40,296 nucleotides of DNA from CAWEHU01 sp963808965 (GCA_963808965.1 CAWEHU010000025.1:1-40296); one strand, 5' to 3'; positions 6,947 to 16,841 are shown, counted from the stretch's first letter. A program made the numbers and translations. Notes: generated from the letters alone by a model not told the origin.

Positions 6947-8686
6947 ATGCTTGCTAACTCTCCAGCGATCAAGCAGGCGGAATGCGATCTGCTCGTGATC
7001 GGCTCAGGCGCGGGCGGCCTTTCCGCTGCCGTGACCGCTTCCTATCACGGGCTGAAGGTTATCGTCATCGAGAAGGAGCCGGTGTTCGGCGGAACCACCG
7101 CCTGGTCGGGCGGCTGGATGTGGCTACCGCGCAATCCGCTGGCGCGTCGCGCCGGTATCATGGAGGACAAGGAGCAGGTCCGAACTTATCTTCGGGCCGA
7201 GACCGGCAACCACTACGACGCGGACCGGATCGAGGCCTTTCTCGAAGCCGCGCCGCACATGGTCGACTTCTACGAGCGGCACACCGCGCTGCAATTCATC
7301 GACGGCAATAAAATTCCTGACATGCACGGCGATCTGCCCGGTGCGGCCCTGGGCGGGCGCTCCGTTTGCGCGGCACCGTTCGATGGACGGCAACTCGGGC
7401 CGCTGATCGACAAACTGCGTCCGCCGCTGCCGGAGATTTCGTTCTTCGGGATGGGCATCGCCTCCGGCGCCGATCTCAATCACTTCATGAATGTCACGCG
7501 CTCCGCGCAGTCGTTCGTGCACGTGGGCCGCCGCTTCACCAAGCACCTCATCGACTTGGCCAGGCACCGGCGCGGCATGCACCTCGTGAACGGCAATGCC
7601 CTGGCGGCGCGCCTCGCCAAGTCCGCCACCGATCTCGGGGTACAACTCTGGGTCTCCTCGCCCGCCAAACGGCTGCTTCAGGAGAATGGCGCCGTGGCGG
7701 GCGCGGTAGCCGAAACACCTGAGGGCGAGGTGACGATCCGCGCGCGGCGCGGTGTCGTGCTCGCCTGCGGCGGCTTTCCGCACGATGTCGCCCGCAAGCG
7801 CGAGCTGTTCCCGCACGCACCGACGGGCAACGAGCACTGGTCCGCCGCGCCCCGCTCCAATACCGGCGATGGACTCCGGCTCGGCGAGCAGGTCGGTGGT
7901 ACGGTGGACACCAGCCTTGCCGCTCCCGGCGCGTGGGCGCCCGTTTCGCTCGTGCCCCACAAGGACGGCAGCTTCGGCCACTTCCCGCATCTGGTCGAGC
8001 GAGCGAAACCTGGGTTCATCGCCGTTACCGCGAAGGGCCGACGCTTCGTGAACGAGGCAGGCAGTTACTACGACTTCGTGCAAGGGATGCTGCAAGCGAG
8101 CAAGCCCGGCGACGAAGTCGCGAGCTGGGGCGTTTGCGATCATCGTTTCATTCGCCGCCACGGCCTCGGCTTCGCGAAGCCCGCCCCGCTCCCGCTCACG
8201 CCGTATCTGCGCTCGGGTTATCTCAAGCGCGGCAAGACGCTCGACGAGCTGGCCCGCGCTTGCGGAATCGATCCAGCCGGACTGACGCGCACGGTGGAGG
8301 AGTACAATCGGCACGCGCGGCAGGGCGAAGATCCGGAATTCCACCGAGGCTCCACGCCGTATAACCGGGTGCAGGGCGACGCCGAACAGCGGCCAAATCC
8401 CTGCGTCGCGCCGATCGACAAGGCTCCGTTCTATGCGGTGAAGATCGTGCCCGGGAGCCTCGGCACTTTCGCCGGATTGAAGACCGATGCCGAGGCCCGC
8501 GTATTGGACGCGAGCGGTGCGCCAATCGCGGGCCTCTACGCCGTCGGCACCGACATGGCGAGCATCATGGGCGGCTTCTATCCCGCGGGCGGCATCAATC
8601 TCGGCCCGGCCATGACCTTCGGCTACATCGCCGCCCGGAACGCAGCAAATGTAACGACATACGAGGATGCCGCGGACGCGGCATGA
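6947..8686 (+). CDS. FAD-dependent oxidoreductase 1, 3-ketosteroid dehydrogenase/fumarate reductase-like
   Basis: Flavoprotein of 579 residues. The dinucleotide-binding motif is VIGSGAGGLSAAVTA near residue 17, with the acidic end IEKEP and FGGTTAWSGG. The C-terminal FAD/substrate motif is MASIMGGFYPAGGINLGPAMTFG. The Y-P-x-x-G there corresponds to Tyr487/Gly491 of Rhodococcus KstD, which hold the C3 ketone of the substrate, so desaturation of a ring next to a keto group is the likely chemistry. The ATG directly abuts the iclR stop codon (TAGATG), implying translational coupling. It resembles flavoprotein 3 (18511-20277) more than flavoprotein 2 by the shared MAS(I/V)MGG motif. The substrate is not known; a fumarate-reductase-type activity is the main alternative. 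Confidence 0.85.
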   Translation: MLANSPAIKQAECDLLVIGSGAGGLSAAVTASYHGLKVIVIEKEPVFGGTTAWSGGWMWLPRNPLARRAGIMEDKEQVRTYLRAETGNHYDADRIEAFLEAAPHMVDFYERHTALQFIDGNKIPDMHGDLPGAALGGRSVCAAPFDGRQLGPLIDKLRPPLPEISFFGMGIASGADLNHFMNVTRSAQSFVHVGRRFTKHLIDLARHRRGMHLVNGNALAARLAKSATDLGVQLWVSSPAKRLLQENGAVAGAVAETPEGEVTIRARRGVVLACGGFPHDVARKRELFPHAPTGNEHWSAAPRSNTGDGLRLGEQVGGTVDTSLAAPGAWAPVSLVPHKDGSFGHFPHLVERAKPGFIAVTAKGRRFVNEAGSYYDFVQGMLQASKPGDEVASWGVCDHRFIRRHGLGFAKPAPLPLTPYLRSGYLKRGKTLDELARACGIDPAGLTRTVEEYNRHARQGEDPEFHRGSTPYNRVQGDAEQRPNPCVAPIDKAPFYAVKIVPGSLGTFAGLKTDAEARVLDASGAPIAGLYAVGTDMASIMGGFYPAGGINLGPAMTFGYIAARNAANVTTYEDAADAA

Positions 8687-8782
8687 TGGGACATGGCCCC
8701 CGGGGAGTGCCGTGTGGCTAACCCCCGAATGCAGTCGACGATTTACCTCGCAACCTCAATCTCACCACTGAAGTAGCGCACC

Positions 8783-9587
8783 ATGATTGTCCGTGGAACA
8801 ACCCGGATCAGCCAGATCATCGGCCATCCGATTTCGCAGGTCCGTTCGCCCGATCTTTTCAACGAGCATGTTGCGTCGCTCGGCATCGACGCGGTGCTGA
8901 TCCCGGTCGATGTGGACCCGGAGCAGCTCCGCGATTTCATCTCGTTCCAGCGGGGCTGGCATAACTCGGATGGCTGTGTCGTGACCATCCCGCACAAGCG
9001 GGCCGTGGTCGAGCTTGTCGATACATTGACCGAGCGAGCGAAGCGCCTGCAGGCGGTGAACGTAATCCGCCGCGGTGCAGATGGCTCGCTTACCGGCGAC
9101 ATGGTGGACGGGCTCGGCTTCATGGCCGCTGCCAAGAAGAACGGCTTTGCTCCGGAGGGTCGCAGCGCCCTCGTGATCGGCACCGGGGGCGCCGGAAGCG
9201 CGATCGTGGATGCACTGTGCGAGGGAGGAATTGCCCGGCTGGCGCTGCGGGATCTCGATCCCGAGCGGGTTAAGACTATGCACGCTCTGTTCGGTGCCGC
9301 ATTTCCCCAGGTCGAGCTTCTAGAGAGCTTACGATGATCTCAGCGGTTTCGATCTCGTCGTCAATGCCTCCCCGGTGGGAATGGGCGGAACCGGCGAGTT
9401 GCCGATCGCGCAAACGCAGCTCGAGACGTTGCGTCCGGATGCGCTTGTCGCCGACGTGGTCACGAAGCCGCTCATGACTCCGTTCCTTCTCGCCGCCGAG
9501 GAGCGCGGCTGTCGCGTGCAGACCGGACCCGAGATGGCCGCGGGCCAGATCGAAATCCTCGGCAAGTTCATGGGCGTGCTGACTTGA
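8783..9587 (+). CDS. Shikimate dehydrogenase family protein, divergent, with a +1 frame break
   Basis: NAD(P)-dependent oxidoreductase of the AroE family, 267 residues after correction. The N-terminal substrate domain reads IIGHPISQVRSP, VTIPHKRAV, LQAVNVI and GDMVDGLGF. The NADP domain motif is IGTGGAGSAI. The C-terminal part is VVNASPVGMGG and GPEMAAGQIEILGKF. The catalytic Lys and Asp (E. coli Lys65, Asp102), Asn86 and Ser16 are kept. Ser14 is replaced by Val, and the usual DNTDG is DMVDG, so the substrate may differ from shikimate. The frame breaks near 9320-9336; dropping one base (or adding two) joins VELLE to YDDLSGFDLVVNAS. The position inside a catabolic operon argues for a quinate/shikimate-type degradative role rather than aromatic biosynthesis. 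Confidence 0.85.
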
Positions 9588-9645
9588 CCGAAGCGTTCGG
9601 CCGCGGCCGAGCAATCGAAGGCTACGATATTGAAGAGGATGGAAA

Positions 9646-11355
9646 ATGCCCGACACAAACCAGCGTCACTGGGATGAGGAGGTCGACCTGCTGGTGATCG
9701 GCGGGGGCGCGGCCGGGATGACGGCAGCGCTCGTCGGTAGCCTGGAAGGACTGCGCACAATTTTGTGCGAGAAAACGGACATGGTCGGAGGCATCACCTC
9801 GACCTCCGGCGGAACGACCTGGATTCCGGGCAGCACTCAGAGTGTCAAGGCGGGCGTTCCCGACTCAGTGGACGCCGCAAAACGGTTTCTGGCCGCCGTG
9901 ATCGGGTTGCGAGGCGGGGATGAGCAGCGCGAGGCCTTTCTGGAATCGGGGCCGAAGGCGCTCGACTATCTCGAGGCAAAGAGCGATGTCACGTTCGTCG
10001 CAGCGCAGGCGCATCCCGATTACATCGCCAACCAGCCGGGCGCGGCCTACGGCGGGCGCGCGCTTGCGCCGACGCCGTTCGACGGACGCAAGCTGGGCAC
10101 AGATTTCGACCGCGTGCGGCCGCCGCGCCAAGAGTTCATGGTGCTGGGCGGGATGATGCTGAACAGGACGGATATTCCGTTCCTGTTGCACCCGTTTAGC
10201 TCGCCCAAGGCGTTTCTGCATGTCGCACGGATGCTGACCCGACATGCGACCGATCGTCTCCGGCACAAGCGCGGAACGAACCTGGTCATGGGCAATGCCC
10301 TGGCTGCGCGCCTTCTATTCAGTCTCCGCAAGCAGCAGGTTCCCATCCAGTTCAACACCGCCTTGGCAGACCTCGTGCTGGAAAATGGGGCCGTCATTGG
10401 CGCGAAGCTGGACACTCCGCAGGGGCAGAAAGCGATCCGCGCGCATCGGGGAGTCGTGCTGGCGACGGGCGGCATTTCCTGGAACAAGGAATTGCGCGAA
10501 AAGCTGTTTCCGAAGCCTGCACAAGATTATTCGCTCGCGCCTGCGACGAACACCGGCGACGGCATCGCGAAGGCGCTCAGATCCGGGGCCGCCCTGGATG
10601 ACAAATTGGACAGCCCGGGCCTGTGGATGCCCTGCTCTGTCTTGAAGCGCAAGGACGGCACCCAATCGGTCTGGCCGCACATCATTCTCGATCGCTCGAA
10701 GCCGGGACTCATCGCCGTCAACAGCGCCGGACGGCGGTTCGTGAACGAGGGCGACTCGTACCACGATTTCTGCATGGCCATGCTGCGGGCGAACGAGACG
10801 GTGCCGAGCGTGCCTGCGTATCTGATTTGCGACCGCAGCTTTATCCGCGATTACGGCATCGGCCTGGTGCATCCGGGGACCAAGAAGCTCGACTCGTTCA
10901 TCGAGGCCGGATACCTGATCCAGGCTGACACCCTGCGCGGTCTCGCCGAGAAGATCGGAGCCGACCCGGCCGAGTTCGAGCGAACTGTCGCTAATCACAA
11001 TAGGTACGCGGAAACCGGCGTCGACGAGGAGTTCGGCCGCGGCACAAGCGACCTCAACCGGATCAACGGCGATCCCGACAACAAGCCCAATCCCTGCATG
11101 CGCAAGATCGGGCCGGGACCGTTCTTCGCTGTCGCCGTGCGGCCTTCCGACCTCGCCGGCAGCGCCGGTTTGCGCGGGGACCGGGATGGTCGGGTGCTCG
11201 GTAACGATGGCACGCCGATCGAGGGCCTTTATGCGTGCGGCAATGATCTCGGTTCGATCTTCAGGGGCACGTATCCGGGGCCGGGGACCACACTCGGACC
11301 GGCAATCACCTTCGGCTGGCAAATCGCGATGCATGCGGCGGCCAAACGCGCCTGA
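9646..11355 (+). CDS. FAD-dependent oxidoreductase 2, 3-ketosteroid dehydrogenase-like
   Basis: Flavoprotein of 569 residues and a paralogue of the genes at 6947 and 18511. FAD motif VIGGGAAGMTAAL is near residue 16, followed by CEKTDMVGGITSTSGG. The C-terminal motif LGSIFRGTYPGPGTTLGPAI retains the Tyr and Gly that contact the substrate ketone in KstD. The RFVNEGDSYHDF region is shared with the other two copies. The start ATG at 9646 has GAGGATGGAAA just upstream. Its C-terminal motif differs from the MASxMGG type of flavoproteins 1 and 3, suggesting a different regiospecificity or substrate stage. The stop overlaps a downstream ATG (TGATG), so the next gene is probably co-translated. Exact reaction unknown. 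Confidence 0.85.
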   Translation: MPDTNQRHWDEEVDLLVIGGGAAGMTAALVGSLEGLRTILCEKTDMVGGITSTSGGTTWIPGSTQSVKAGVPDSVDAAKRFLAAVIGLRGGDEQREAFLESGPKALDYLEAKSDVTFVAAQAHPDYIANQPGAAYGGRALAPTPFDGRKLGTDFDRVRPPRQEFMVLGGMMLNRTDIPFLLHPFSSPKAFLHVARMLTRHATDRLRHKRGTNLVMGNALAARLLFSLRKQQVPIQFNTALADLVLENGAVIGAKLDTPQGQKAIRAHRGVVLATGGISWNKELREKLFPKPAQDYSLAPATNTGDGIAKALRSGAALDDKLDSPGLWMPCSVLKRKDGTQSVWPHIILDRSKPGLIAVNSAGRRFVNEGDSYHDFCMAMLRANETVPSVPAYLICDRSFIRDYGIGLVHPGTKKLDSFIEAGYLIQADTLRGLAEKIGADPAEFERTVANHNRYAETGVDEEFGRGTSDLNRINGDPDNKPNPCMRKIGPGPFFAVAVRPSDLAGSAGLRGDRDGRVLGNDGTPIEGLYACGNDLGSIFRGTYPGPGTTLGPAITFGWQIAMHAAAKRA

Positions 11356-11396
11356 TGTCTGCCGCCCGCATTGCGATATTTCTCAGGGAGAAACAC

Positions 11397-12224
11397 GTGC
11401 AACAGATGCCTTCCATCGCTCTCGCGCAACTCACGGCGCTTGAGCTATCGCCCCCCGAATTGGTTTTGGTGGCAGCGGCGGCGGGCTACCAGCAAGCGGG
11501 GGTGCGATTGCTGCCAGTGGCGCCCGGCGCGACCGCCTATCCGCTGATGGACGATCCCACAATGCTGCGAGAGACCTTGGCGCGCATCGCCGATACCGGG
11601 GTGACGATCGCGGATCTGGAGATCGTCATGCTCAAGCCCGAGACCGAGGTTTCGACGTATCTGCCCTTTCTGGAGACCGGCGCCACGCTTGGCGCGAAGC
11701 ACGTCCTCGTGGCTGGCTACGATCCCGAGGAGGGCCGCCTGGTCGAGACGTTCGCTGCTTTCTGCGATGCGGCCGCGCCGTTCGGGTTGACGGGCGATCT
11801 CGAATTCATGCCCTGGACCGCCGTGCCGGATCTCGCTACCGCGATGCGCGTTGTCCGCGCTGCTGACCGGCCGAACGCCGGCATCCTGATCGACGCCCTT
11901 CACTTCGACCGGTCGAATAGCAAGATTTCGGATATCCATTCCGTGCCGCGGCAGTGGCTGAACTACTGGCAACTCTGCGATGCGCCCGCGGAGCGGCCTA
12001 CGACGACCGAAGGCCTGTTGCACACGGCGCGCGCGGAGCGGTTGTTTCCCGGCCAGGGCGGCCTCGACCTGATCTCACTTATTCAGGCGATGCCGTCCGA
12101 CTTGCCGATCAGCCTGGAAATACCGACGCTGGAACTTGCCCGCACCGTGGGCGCGGAGGAGCGGGCGCGGCGAGCAATGCAGCACACAAAATCCGTGCTG
12201 GCTCAGGCGGCCGCAAGACGCTGA
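11397..12224 (+). CDS. TIM-barrel sugar phosphate isomerase/epimerase-like protein (AP-endonuclease-2 fold)
   Basis: Protein of 275 residues in the xylose-isomerase-like TIM-barrel family. That family contains sugar epimerases, inosose dehydratases and 3-dehydroshikimate dehydratases. Recognisable parts are LAQLTALELSPPELVLVAAAAG, the metal-ligand region TGDLEFMPW, GILIDALHFDRS, WQLCDAP and a late SLEIPT. GTG at 11397 was chosen because AGGGAG lies 6 nt upstream and homology starts there; an ATG at 11355 overlapping the previous stop is an alternative. Sitting beside an AroE-type dehydrogenase it could act as a 3-dehydroshikimate-dehydratase-like enzyme giving protocatechuate, but this is inference from context. 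It is followed within 2 bp by the Gfo/Idh gene. Confidence 0.78.
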   Translation: MQQMPSIALAQLTALELSPPELVLVAAAAGYQQAGVRLLPVAPGATAYPLMDDPTMLRETLARIADTGVTIADLEIVMLKPETEVSTYLPFLETGATLGAKHVLVAGYDPEEGRLVETFAAFCDAAAPFGLTGDLEFMPWTAVPDLATAMRVVRAADRPNAGILIDALHFDRSNSKISDIHSVPRQWLNYWQLCDAPAERPTTTEGLLHTARAERLFPGQGGLDLISLIQAMPSDLPISLEIPTLELARTVGAEERARRAMQHTKSVLAQAAARR

Positions 12225-12225
12225 G

Positions 12226-13296
12226 ATGAATGAAATGAAAGCCCTTTCGGTCGCCGTCATTGGGGCCGGCGTTATCGGCCGCGCCCACGCCGGCATTCTT
12301 GCCAAGCTTCCGCCGGAGCAGGCGCGTTTGGCGGCGATCGCCGATCCTGGCCCCGGTGCTGCCGCGTTCGCGGCTTCGCTCGGCGTCCCGCACTATGCCG
12401 ACCATAACGCGATGCTGGAAGCGGAGCGGCCCGACGCCGCCGTTATCGCCACGCCAAATGTGCTGCACGCGCCAGGCGCGCATGACTGTATCGATCGTGG
12501 CGTCGCGGTCCTCGTGGAAAAACCCCTTGCCGAGGACTTCGCGACGGCGAAGGAGATCGTGTCGCACGCCGAGCGCGCTGACGTTCCGTTGCTGGTCGGA
12601 CATTTCCGCCGCCATAATCCCGTGCTGAAGTCGGCAAGAGACTTGGTGCGGAGCGGCCGGCTCGGGCGACTGCTGGTCGTCGCGGCTTGCTCCACCGTGC
12701 TGAAACCCGACGACTACTACAACGTGGCGTGGCGCCGCGAGCCTGGGGGCGGCCCGGTGCTCATCAATCTCGTGCATGATATCGATGCGCTCCGCTTCCT
12801 CTGCGGCGAGATCGAGACGGTGCAAGCCATAACCGCCAACGAGGCGCGCGGGTTTGTGGTGGAAGACACGGCGGCAGTGCTGCTCCGTTTCAGGAATGGC
12901 ACGCTCGCGACGATTACGCTGTCGGATGCGACCCCGTCGCCCTGGTGCTGGGACCAGACCGCGGGCGAGAACCCGACATTCCCGCGCCACGACGCCGACG
13001 CTTACCGTCTCTCAGGTACCGACGCCTCGTTGGAACTCCCGTCGCTGACGCTATGGCGCTACGAGGGGGCGCGTGGCTGGGACCAGAGGCTCGTGCGGGA
13101 GGCCATACAAGTGGAGCGGCGCGATCCGCTGGTCGAGCAGATGCATCACTTCCTCCGGGTAATTCGTCGTGAAGAAGCGCCGCTTGTGTCCGGCCGGGAT
13201 GGCGCGCGCACCATGGCCGCAACCCTCGCTGTCGGCCACTCCGCCGCAATCGCGGCACCCGTCCGGCCGGAAGAGGCGCCGGAGTGGGCCGCGTGA
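12226..13296 (+). CDS. Gfo/Idh/MocA family oxidoreductase
   Basis: NAD(P)-dependent dehydrogenase of 356 residues. It has the Rossmann motif VIGAGVIGRAHAGIL near residue 11, the family EKP motif (VLVEKPLAEDFATAKEI), and the C-terminal Gfo/Idh alpha/beta domain with GGGPVLINLVHDIDALRFLCGE, in which the catalytic-region His-Asp pair is visible. Family members oxidise hydroxyls of sugars, inositols and other polyhydroxylated rings. The ATG at 12226 begins one base after the stop of the TIM-barrel gene; a second ATG follows at 12235. As the last gene of the iclR-led set it may oxidise a ring hydroxyl of the same substrate series. The specific substrate cannot be told. Confidence 0.85.
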   Translation: MNEMKALSVAVIGAGVIGRAHAGILAKLPPEQARLAAIADPGPGAAAFAASLGVPHYADHNAMLEAERPDAAVIATPNVLHAPGAHDCIDRGVAVLVEKPLAEDFATAKEIVSHAERADVPLLVGHFRRHNPVLKSARDLVRSGRLGRLLVVAACSTVLKPDDYYNVAWRREPGGGPVLINLVHDIDALRFLCGEIETVQAITANEARGFVVEDTAAVLLRFRNGTLATITLSDATPSPWCWDQTAGENPTFPRHDADAYRLSGTDASLELPSLTLWRYEGARGWDQRLVREAIQVERRDPLVEQMHHFLRVIRREEAPLVSGRDGARTMAATLAVGHSAAIAAPVRPEEAPEWAA

Positions 13297-13332
13297 ACCG
13301 ATAACCATGCACGCACCTCTGGGCCACCGAAC

Positions 13333-14500
13333 TTAGCTGAGAGGCAGGCCCACATAGTTCTGTGCCAAGACGGTCTGCGCCGCGGGCGAGCTGGTGACCA
13401 GGTCGAGTTCCGCGAGCTGGCGCTTATGGTCGAACTCGCTGGCATCGGGGAAGCGGTGCAGCATCGACGTCATCCAGTAGGAGAAATACTGTCCCCGCCA
13501 TACCCGCCGCAGCGCCGTCGCCGAATACCCCTCGAGCAGGTCGGTAGCACCGGACGAGTAGTGGGCGCCGATCGCGCGGGCGAGCACGTGAACATCGGCC
13601 ACCGCGAGATTGAGCCCCTTCGCGCCGGTGGGCGGCACGGCGTGCGCGGCGTCACCTGCCAGGAACAACCGGCCGTACTGCATCGGCTCGCAGACGAAAC
13701 TGCGCAGCGGGATGATGCCTTTCTGGAATATCTCGCCCTGCTTCAGCTGATAGCCCGCCATCCGCGCCTGTAGCTCCTCCCAGATCCGGTCGTCTGGCCA
13801 GTTGTCTACCCGAGTCAGAAGGATCGCATTGGAAATAGAGGCGCTGCACCTGCGGCGAGCGCGTGCTGACCAACACAAACCCACGCTCGTGATTGTTGTA
13901 GATCAGCTCCTCCGAGGAAGGGGGAGCCTTGGCGAGAATGCCGAACCAGCCGAGCGGATAGGTGCGCAGATAGTCCTTGCGCACGCTCTCTGGAATGCCT
14001 GCCCGGCAAACCCCGTACGAGCCGTCGGCGCCGACGAGGAAGTCGCAGGTCAGTTCCTGGTCCTTGCCATCCTGGGTGAAGCGGATTTTTGGCGTTGAGG
14101 ACTGGACATCCTCCACCCCGGTCGCCTTGACGCCGAACAGAATTTGCGCGCCGGCTGCGAGCCGTGCCTTGATGAGATCCTTGAGCACCTCATGCTGGGC
14201 GTAGACGGTGATGACGCGCCCGCCGGTCAACTCGTACAGATTGATGCGGTGGCTGCGTCCGGAGAAGCGCATTTCAAATCCCTGATGAACGAACCCTTCG
14301 CGCTTTAGCCGCTCCCCGACCCCCGTCTCGGTCATCAGGTCCACCGTGCTCTGCTCCAGGACCCCGGCACGGATCGTCGCCTCGATCGCATCGCGCGTGC
14401 GGCTCTCGATGATGACCGACTCGATTCCTCGCAGATGCAAGAGATGCGAGAGCATCAGGCCCGCAGGACCGGCTCCGACAATTCCAACCTGAGTGCGCAT
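13333..14500 (-). CDS. pobA: 4-hydroxybenzoate 3-monooxygenase, with a +1 frame break
   Basis: Flavin monooxygenase that converts 4-hydroxybenzoate to protocatechuate with NADPH and O2. Start is the ATG at 14500 with GGGAGG upstream (MRTQVGIVGAGPAGLMLSHL). Recognised motifs are the substrate-site stretches IYNNHERGF and LVSTRS (equivalents of Tyr201, Ser212 and Arg214), GADGSYG, the FAD motif LAGDAAHAVPPTGAKG and the terminal NYVGLP (Tyr385). The frame breaks near 13805-13815. Dropping one base joins QCDPSD to RVDNWPDDRIWEEL and gives 388 residues, the normal size. The active-site residues make substrate assignment unusually firm. It is the likely exit of the neighbouring locus to the protocatechuate branch. 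The break is probably a sequencing error. Confidence 0.92.
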
Positions 14501-14548
14501 GGCCTGGACCTCCCTCGTCAGCTTCTGCTTCCGCCGTAATTATGCATG

Positions 14549-15308
14549 CTAGACTGCGTCTCCGAACGCGGTCCAGCCGCCATCCACGCTCAGCACCGTG
14601 CCAGTGATGAAACTCGCTTGCGGCGAAGCCAGAAACCACGCCGCTTCGGCGATCTCCGGGGGAGATGCGAGCCGGCCCATTGGCGTGCGTCTCTTGATCG
14701 CTTCGACATCGAGCCGGCCGGCGCCGACCAGCTCTTCCACGAGCGCGGTCTGCACGTAGCCGGGGGCGATCGCGTTCACGCGAATTCCCTGGCCGCCCCA
14801 CTCGCAGGCCATCGCCCTTGTCATCGCGGCAATTCCAGCCTTGGCGGCGCCATATGCGTTCCGCCGGGGCAGACCCAGCAGGCCGGCGATCGAACTGACG
14901 TTGACGATGGCCCCTTGTGCTTGCGCCAGCATGATGCGTGCAGCCTCGCGTGAGGCGAGAAACGTGCCGCGAAGATGTACGCCTATCAGGCGGTCGAATG
15001 CTGCTACGGTCTGCTCTGTCGTCGGCAACTGGGTGTCACCGATGCCGGCATTGTTGATCAGCACGTCGAGCCCGCCGCACCGCTGCGACACCTCCGCGAC
15101 CATACGAGACACATCCGGCTCGGCGGAAACATCCGCCGCTACGGCGAGGTGGCTCTTGACCCAGCTCCGCCGCACGTTCTTTGGCTGCGTCCAGGCGCAA
15201 ATCCGCGATCGCGATCCTGTCACCACCGCCGGCGAAGCGCTGCGCCATGGCCCAGCCAATTCCGTCAGCCGCGCCGGTGATCAAGACTGTGCGGCGCTGC
15301 TCAGCCAT
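14549..15308 (-). CDS. Short-chain dehydrogenase/reductase 1, with a +1 frame break
   Basis: NAD(P)-dependent alcohol dehydrogenase of the classical SDR family, 252 residues after correction. Start ATG at 15308 gives MAEQRRTVLITGAADGIGWA with the glycine-rich cofactor motif. NNAG, the catalytic YGAAK and IRVNAIAPGYVQT follow, ending in TGTVLSVDGGWTAFGDAV. The frame breaks near 15160 between AAKERAAELGQ and SHLAVAADVS; one extra base explains the shift. It lies 48 bp upstream of pobA in the same direction and is probably co-transcribed with it, and it is divergent from a MarR gene. A role in oxidising a ring hydroxyl ahead of aromatisation and PobA is likely but inferred. Confidence 0.85.
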
Positions 15309-15459
15309 GGGATACTCCCGCGACCCCGAAAGCCGATTGCGAGTGGCCGGGATGGAACCGACGGGAACCGGTGCATAAATGAGGGGTTGAGCGGTTGTGA
15401 GCCGGTTGCTTTCCGGCCGCATCCCGCCAACCGACCACCGCGCGGGCAGGAAGCCGAGT

Positions 15460-16006
15460 ATGCAAACAGGGCCGAAGAACTCCGCGCCCGTTCCGCTCGA
15501 ACTTGGCCGCTGCATCAGCGCGATCGTGACGAGCTTGAACAACAAGCTGTCCAGCGGCGCATCTCAGGAGTACCGGCGGAGCTTCGATCTCGGCGTTATC
15601 GAGTGGCGCATAATTTTCCAGCTCGCCAGCGAGCGATGGTCGACCGGGGCGCAGCTCTCGCAAGCCATTGGCCTCGACAAGGCAGCCGTCAGCCGCAGCC
15701 TCGCACAGCTGAAAGCGCGCCAGCTTGTTCGGTTCCGGCCCGCAAGCGGCCGCCGCATCGAAGTCGCGCTGACGCAGAAAGGCTGGGCGACGTATAATAA
15801 CGTTCTTCCTGTCGCGCTCCAGCGCGAGACCCGCTTGCTGACGGGCTTTACCGCGGCCGAAGTAGACCAGCTGGTCGCTCCTGCTGCATCGCCTGGTCGC
15901 CAACTTGTCGCTGGTCGAGGCGGACGCTCAAACGCGGCGCGCGGCCTCCGCGGCCAGTCCGGCGCGGCGGCGGCTTGCGACCCAGGCCGCCGCAGCCGAG
16001 AGCTGA
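15460..16006 (+). CDS. MarR-family transcriptional regulator, with a +1 frame break
   Basis: Winged-helix regulator divergent from the SDR1-pobA pair. Start ATG at 15460 (MQTGPKNSAPVPLELGR). The DNA-binding part includes VIEWRIIFQLASERWSTGAQ, LSQAIGLDKAAVSRSLAQL and the wing RRIEVALTQKG. The frame breaks near 15880. Removing one base continues as LLHRLVANLSLVEADAQ and ends at 16004-16006, giving 181 residues. Its family often responds to aromatic carboxylates by leaving DNA, so control of SDR1-pobA through the 151-bp divergent promoter region is the natural hypothesis. That region holds three GGTTG elements (15385, 15393, 15404), but no clean MarR palindrome was seen. Confidence 0.83.
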
Positions 16007-16043
16007 CGCGCGGAGCCGCCGGGACCGCGCCGACACGTGCCGG

Positions 16044-16839
16044 CTATTCATGTTTCGGCCGCGGGACTAGATTCATCACCATGCGCGTGAAGCCGCCATC
16101 CACGGTGATCTCGTCGCCGTTTACGTAGCTGGCCCGGTCGCTCGCCAGGAACAGGACGCTATCGGCGATGTCCTCCGGTTCGCCAATCCGCCGCACCGGA
16201 ACGACCGCGCTGCGCTGCTCGGTCACACCGGGCGTTGCATAGAAATCCGCCGTCAGCGGGGTGCGAATCATCCCTGGGCTGACCACGTTGCTGCGCACGC
16301 CACGCGGCCCCCATTCGGTCGCCAGTTGCTGCGACAGCATCACAATTCCCGCCTTGCTCGTACTGTAGGCGCCACTGAAGCCTTGCGGGTGCGACGCGGC
16401 GATGGATGCCACGTGCACGATGCTGCCGCGCCCTTGCTCCAGCATCGGCCGGCCGAACGTCTGGGAGCAGAGGAAGTAGCCGGTCAGGTTGACGCTGATG
16501 ATCGCGTTCCATTCATCGATCGTCAGCGTATCCAGCGGCCCAGGGCGCAGGACGCCCGCATTGTTGACGAGAACGCGACAGGGACCAAATTCCGCCGCCA
16601 CGCGCGACCCGGCTTCCTGCACGCTCTCGGGCTTCGAGATGTCGCAGCGGATACCGATGGCTCGCCCGCCGAATTGCGTGACCGCCTGTGCCGCAAACTC
16701 GCAGCTCTGCTGATTGTAATCCAGCAGGGCGACGCGAGGCGCCTTGGCTGGCGAACGCCTCGGCGATGGCCCGCCCCATGCCCCCGCCCGCCCCGGTTAC
16801 GACGGCCACCCAGTCCTTGACGCCAAGCCAGTCGCTCAT
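16044..16839 (-). CDS. Short-chain dehydrogenase/reductase 2, with a +1 frame break
   Basis: Second SDR-type oxidoreductase, 264 residues after correction. Start ATG at 16839 gives MSDWLGVKDWVAVVTGAGGG and MGRAIAEAFAS. After a one-base shift near 16740 it continues as RVALLDYNQQSCEFAAQAV. NNAGVLRPGPL, the catalytic Ser with YSTSKAG, and RSNVVSPGMIRTPL follow, ending in VDGGFTRMVMNLVPRPKHE. It starts 2 bp after the NIPSNAP stop and looks like the last gene of the flavoprotein 3-led minus-strand operon, converging on the MarR gene. The reaction is presumably hydroxyl-to-ketone oxidation or the reverse; the substrate is unknown. It is only distantly similar to SDR 1, so the two probably act on different steps. 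Confidence 0.84.
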
Positions 16840-16841
16840 CG

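Noticed and set aside
7124..8344. A 406-codon minus-strand frame over flavoprotein 1
   Set aside because: Shadow of the flavoprotein gene; composition is Arg- and Ala-rich with no motif.
15381..15408. Three GGTTG elements in the MarR-SDR1 divergent region as a MarR operator
   Set aside because: Direct, unevenly spaced pentamers in GC-rich DNA; MarR sites are normally palindromic, and none was seen.
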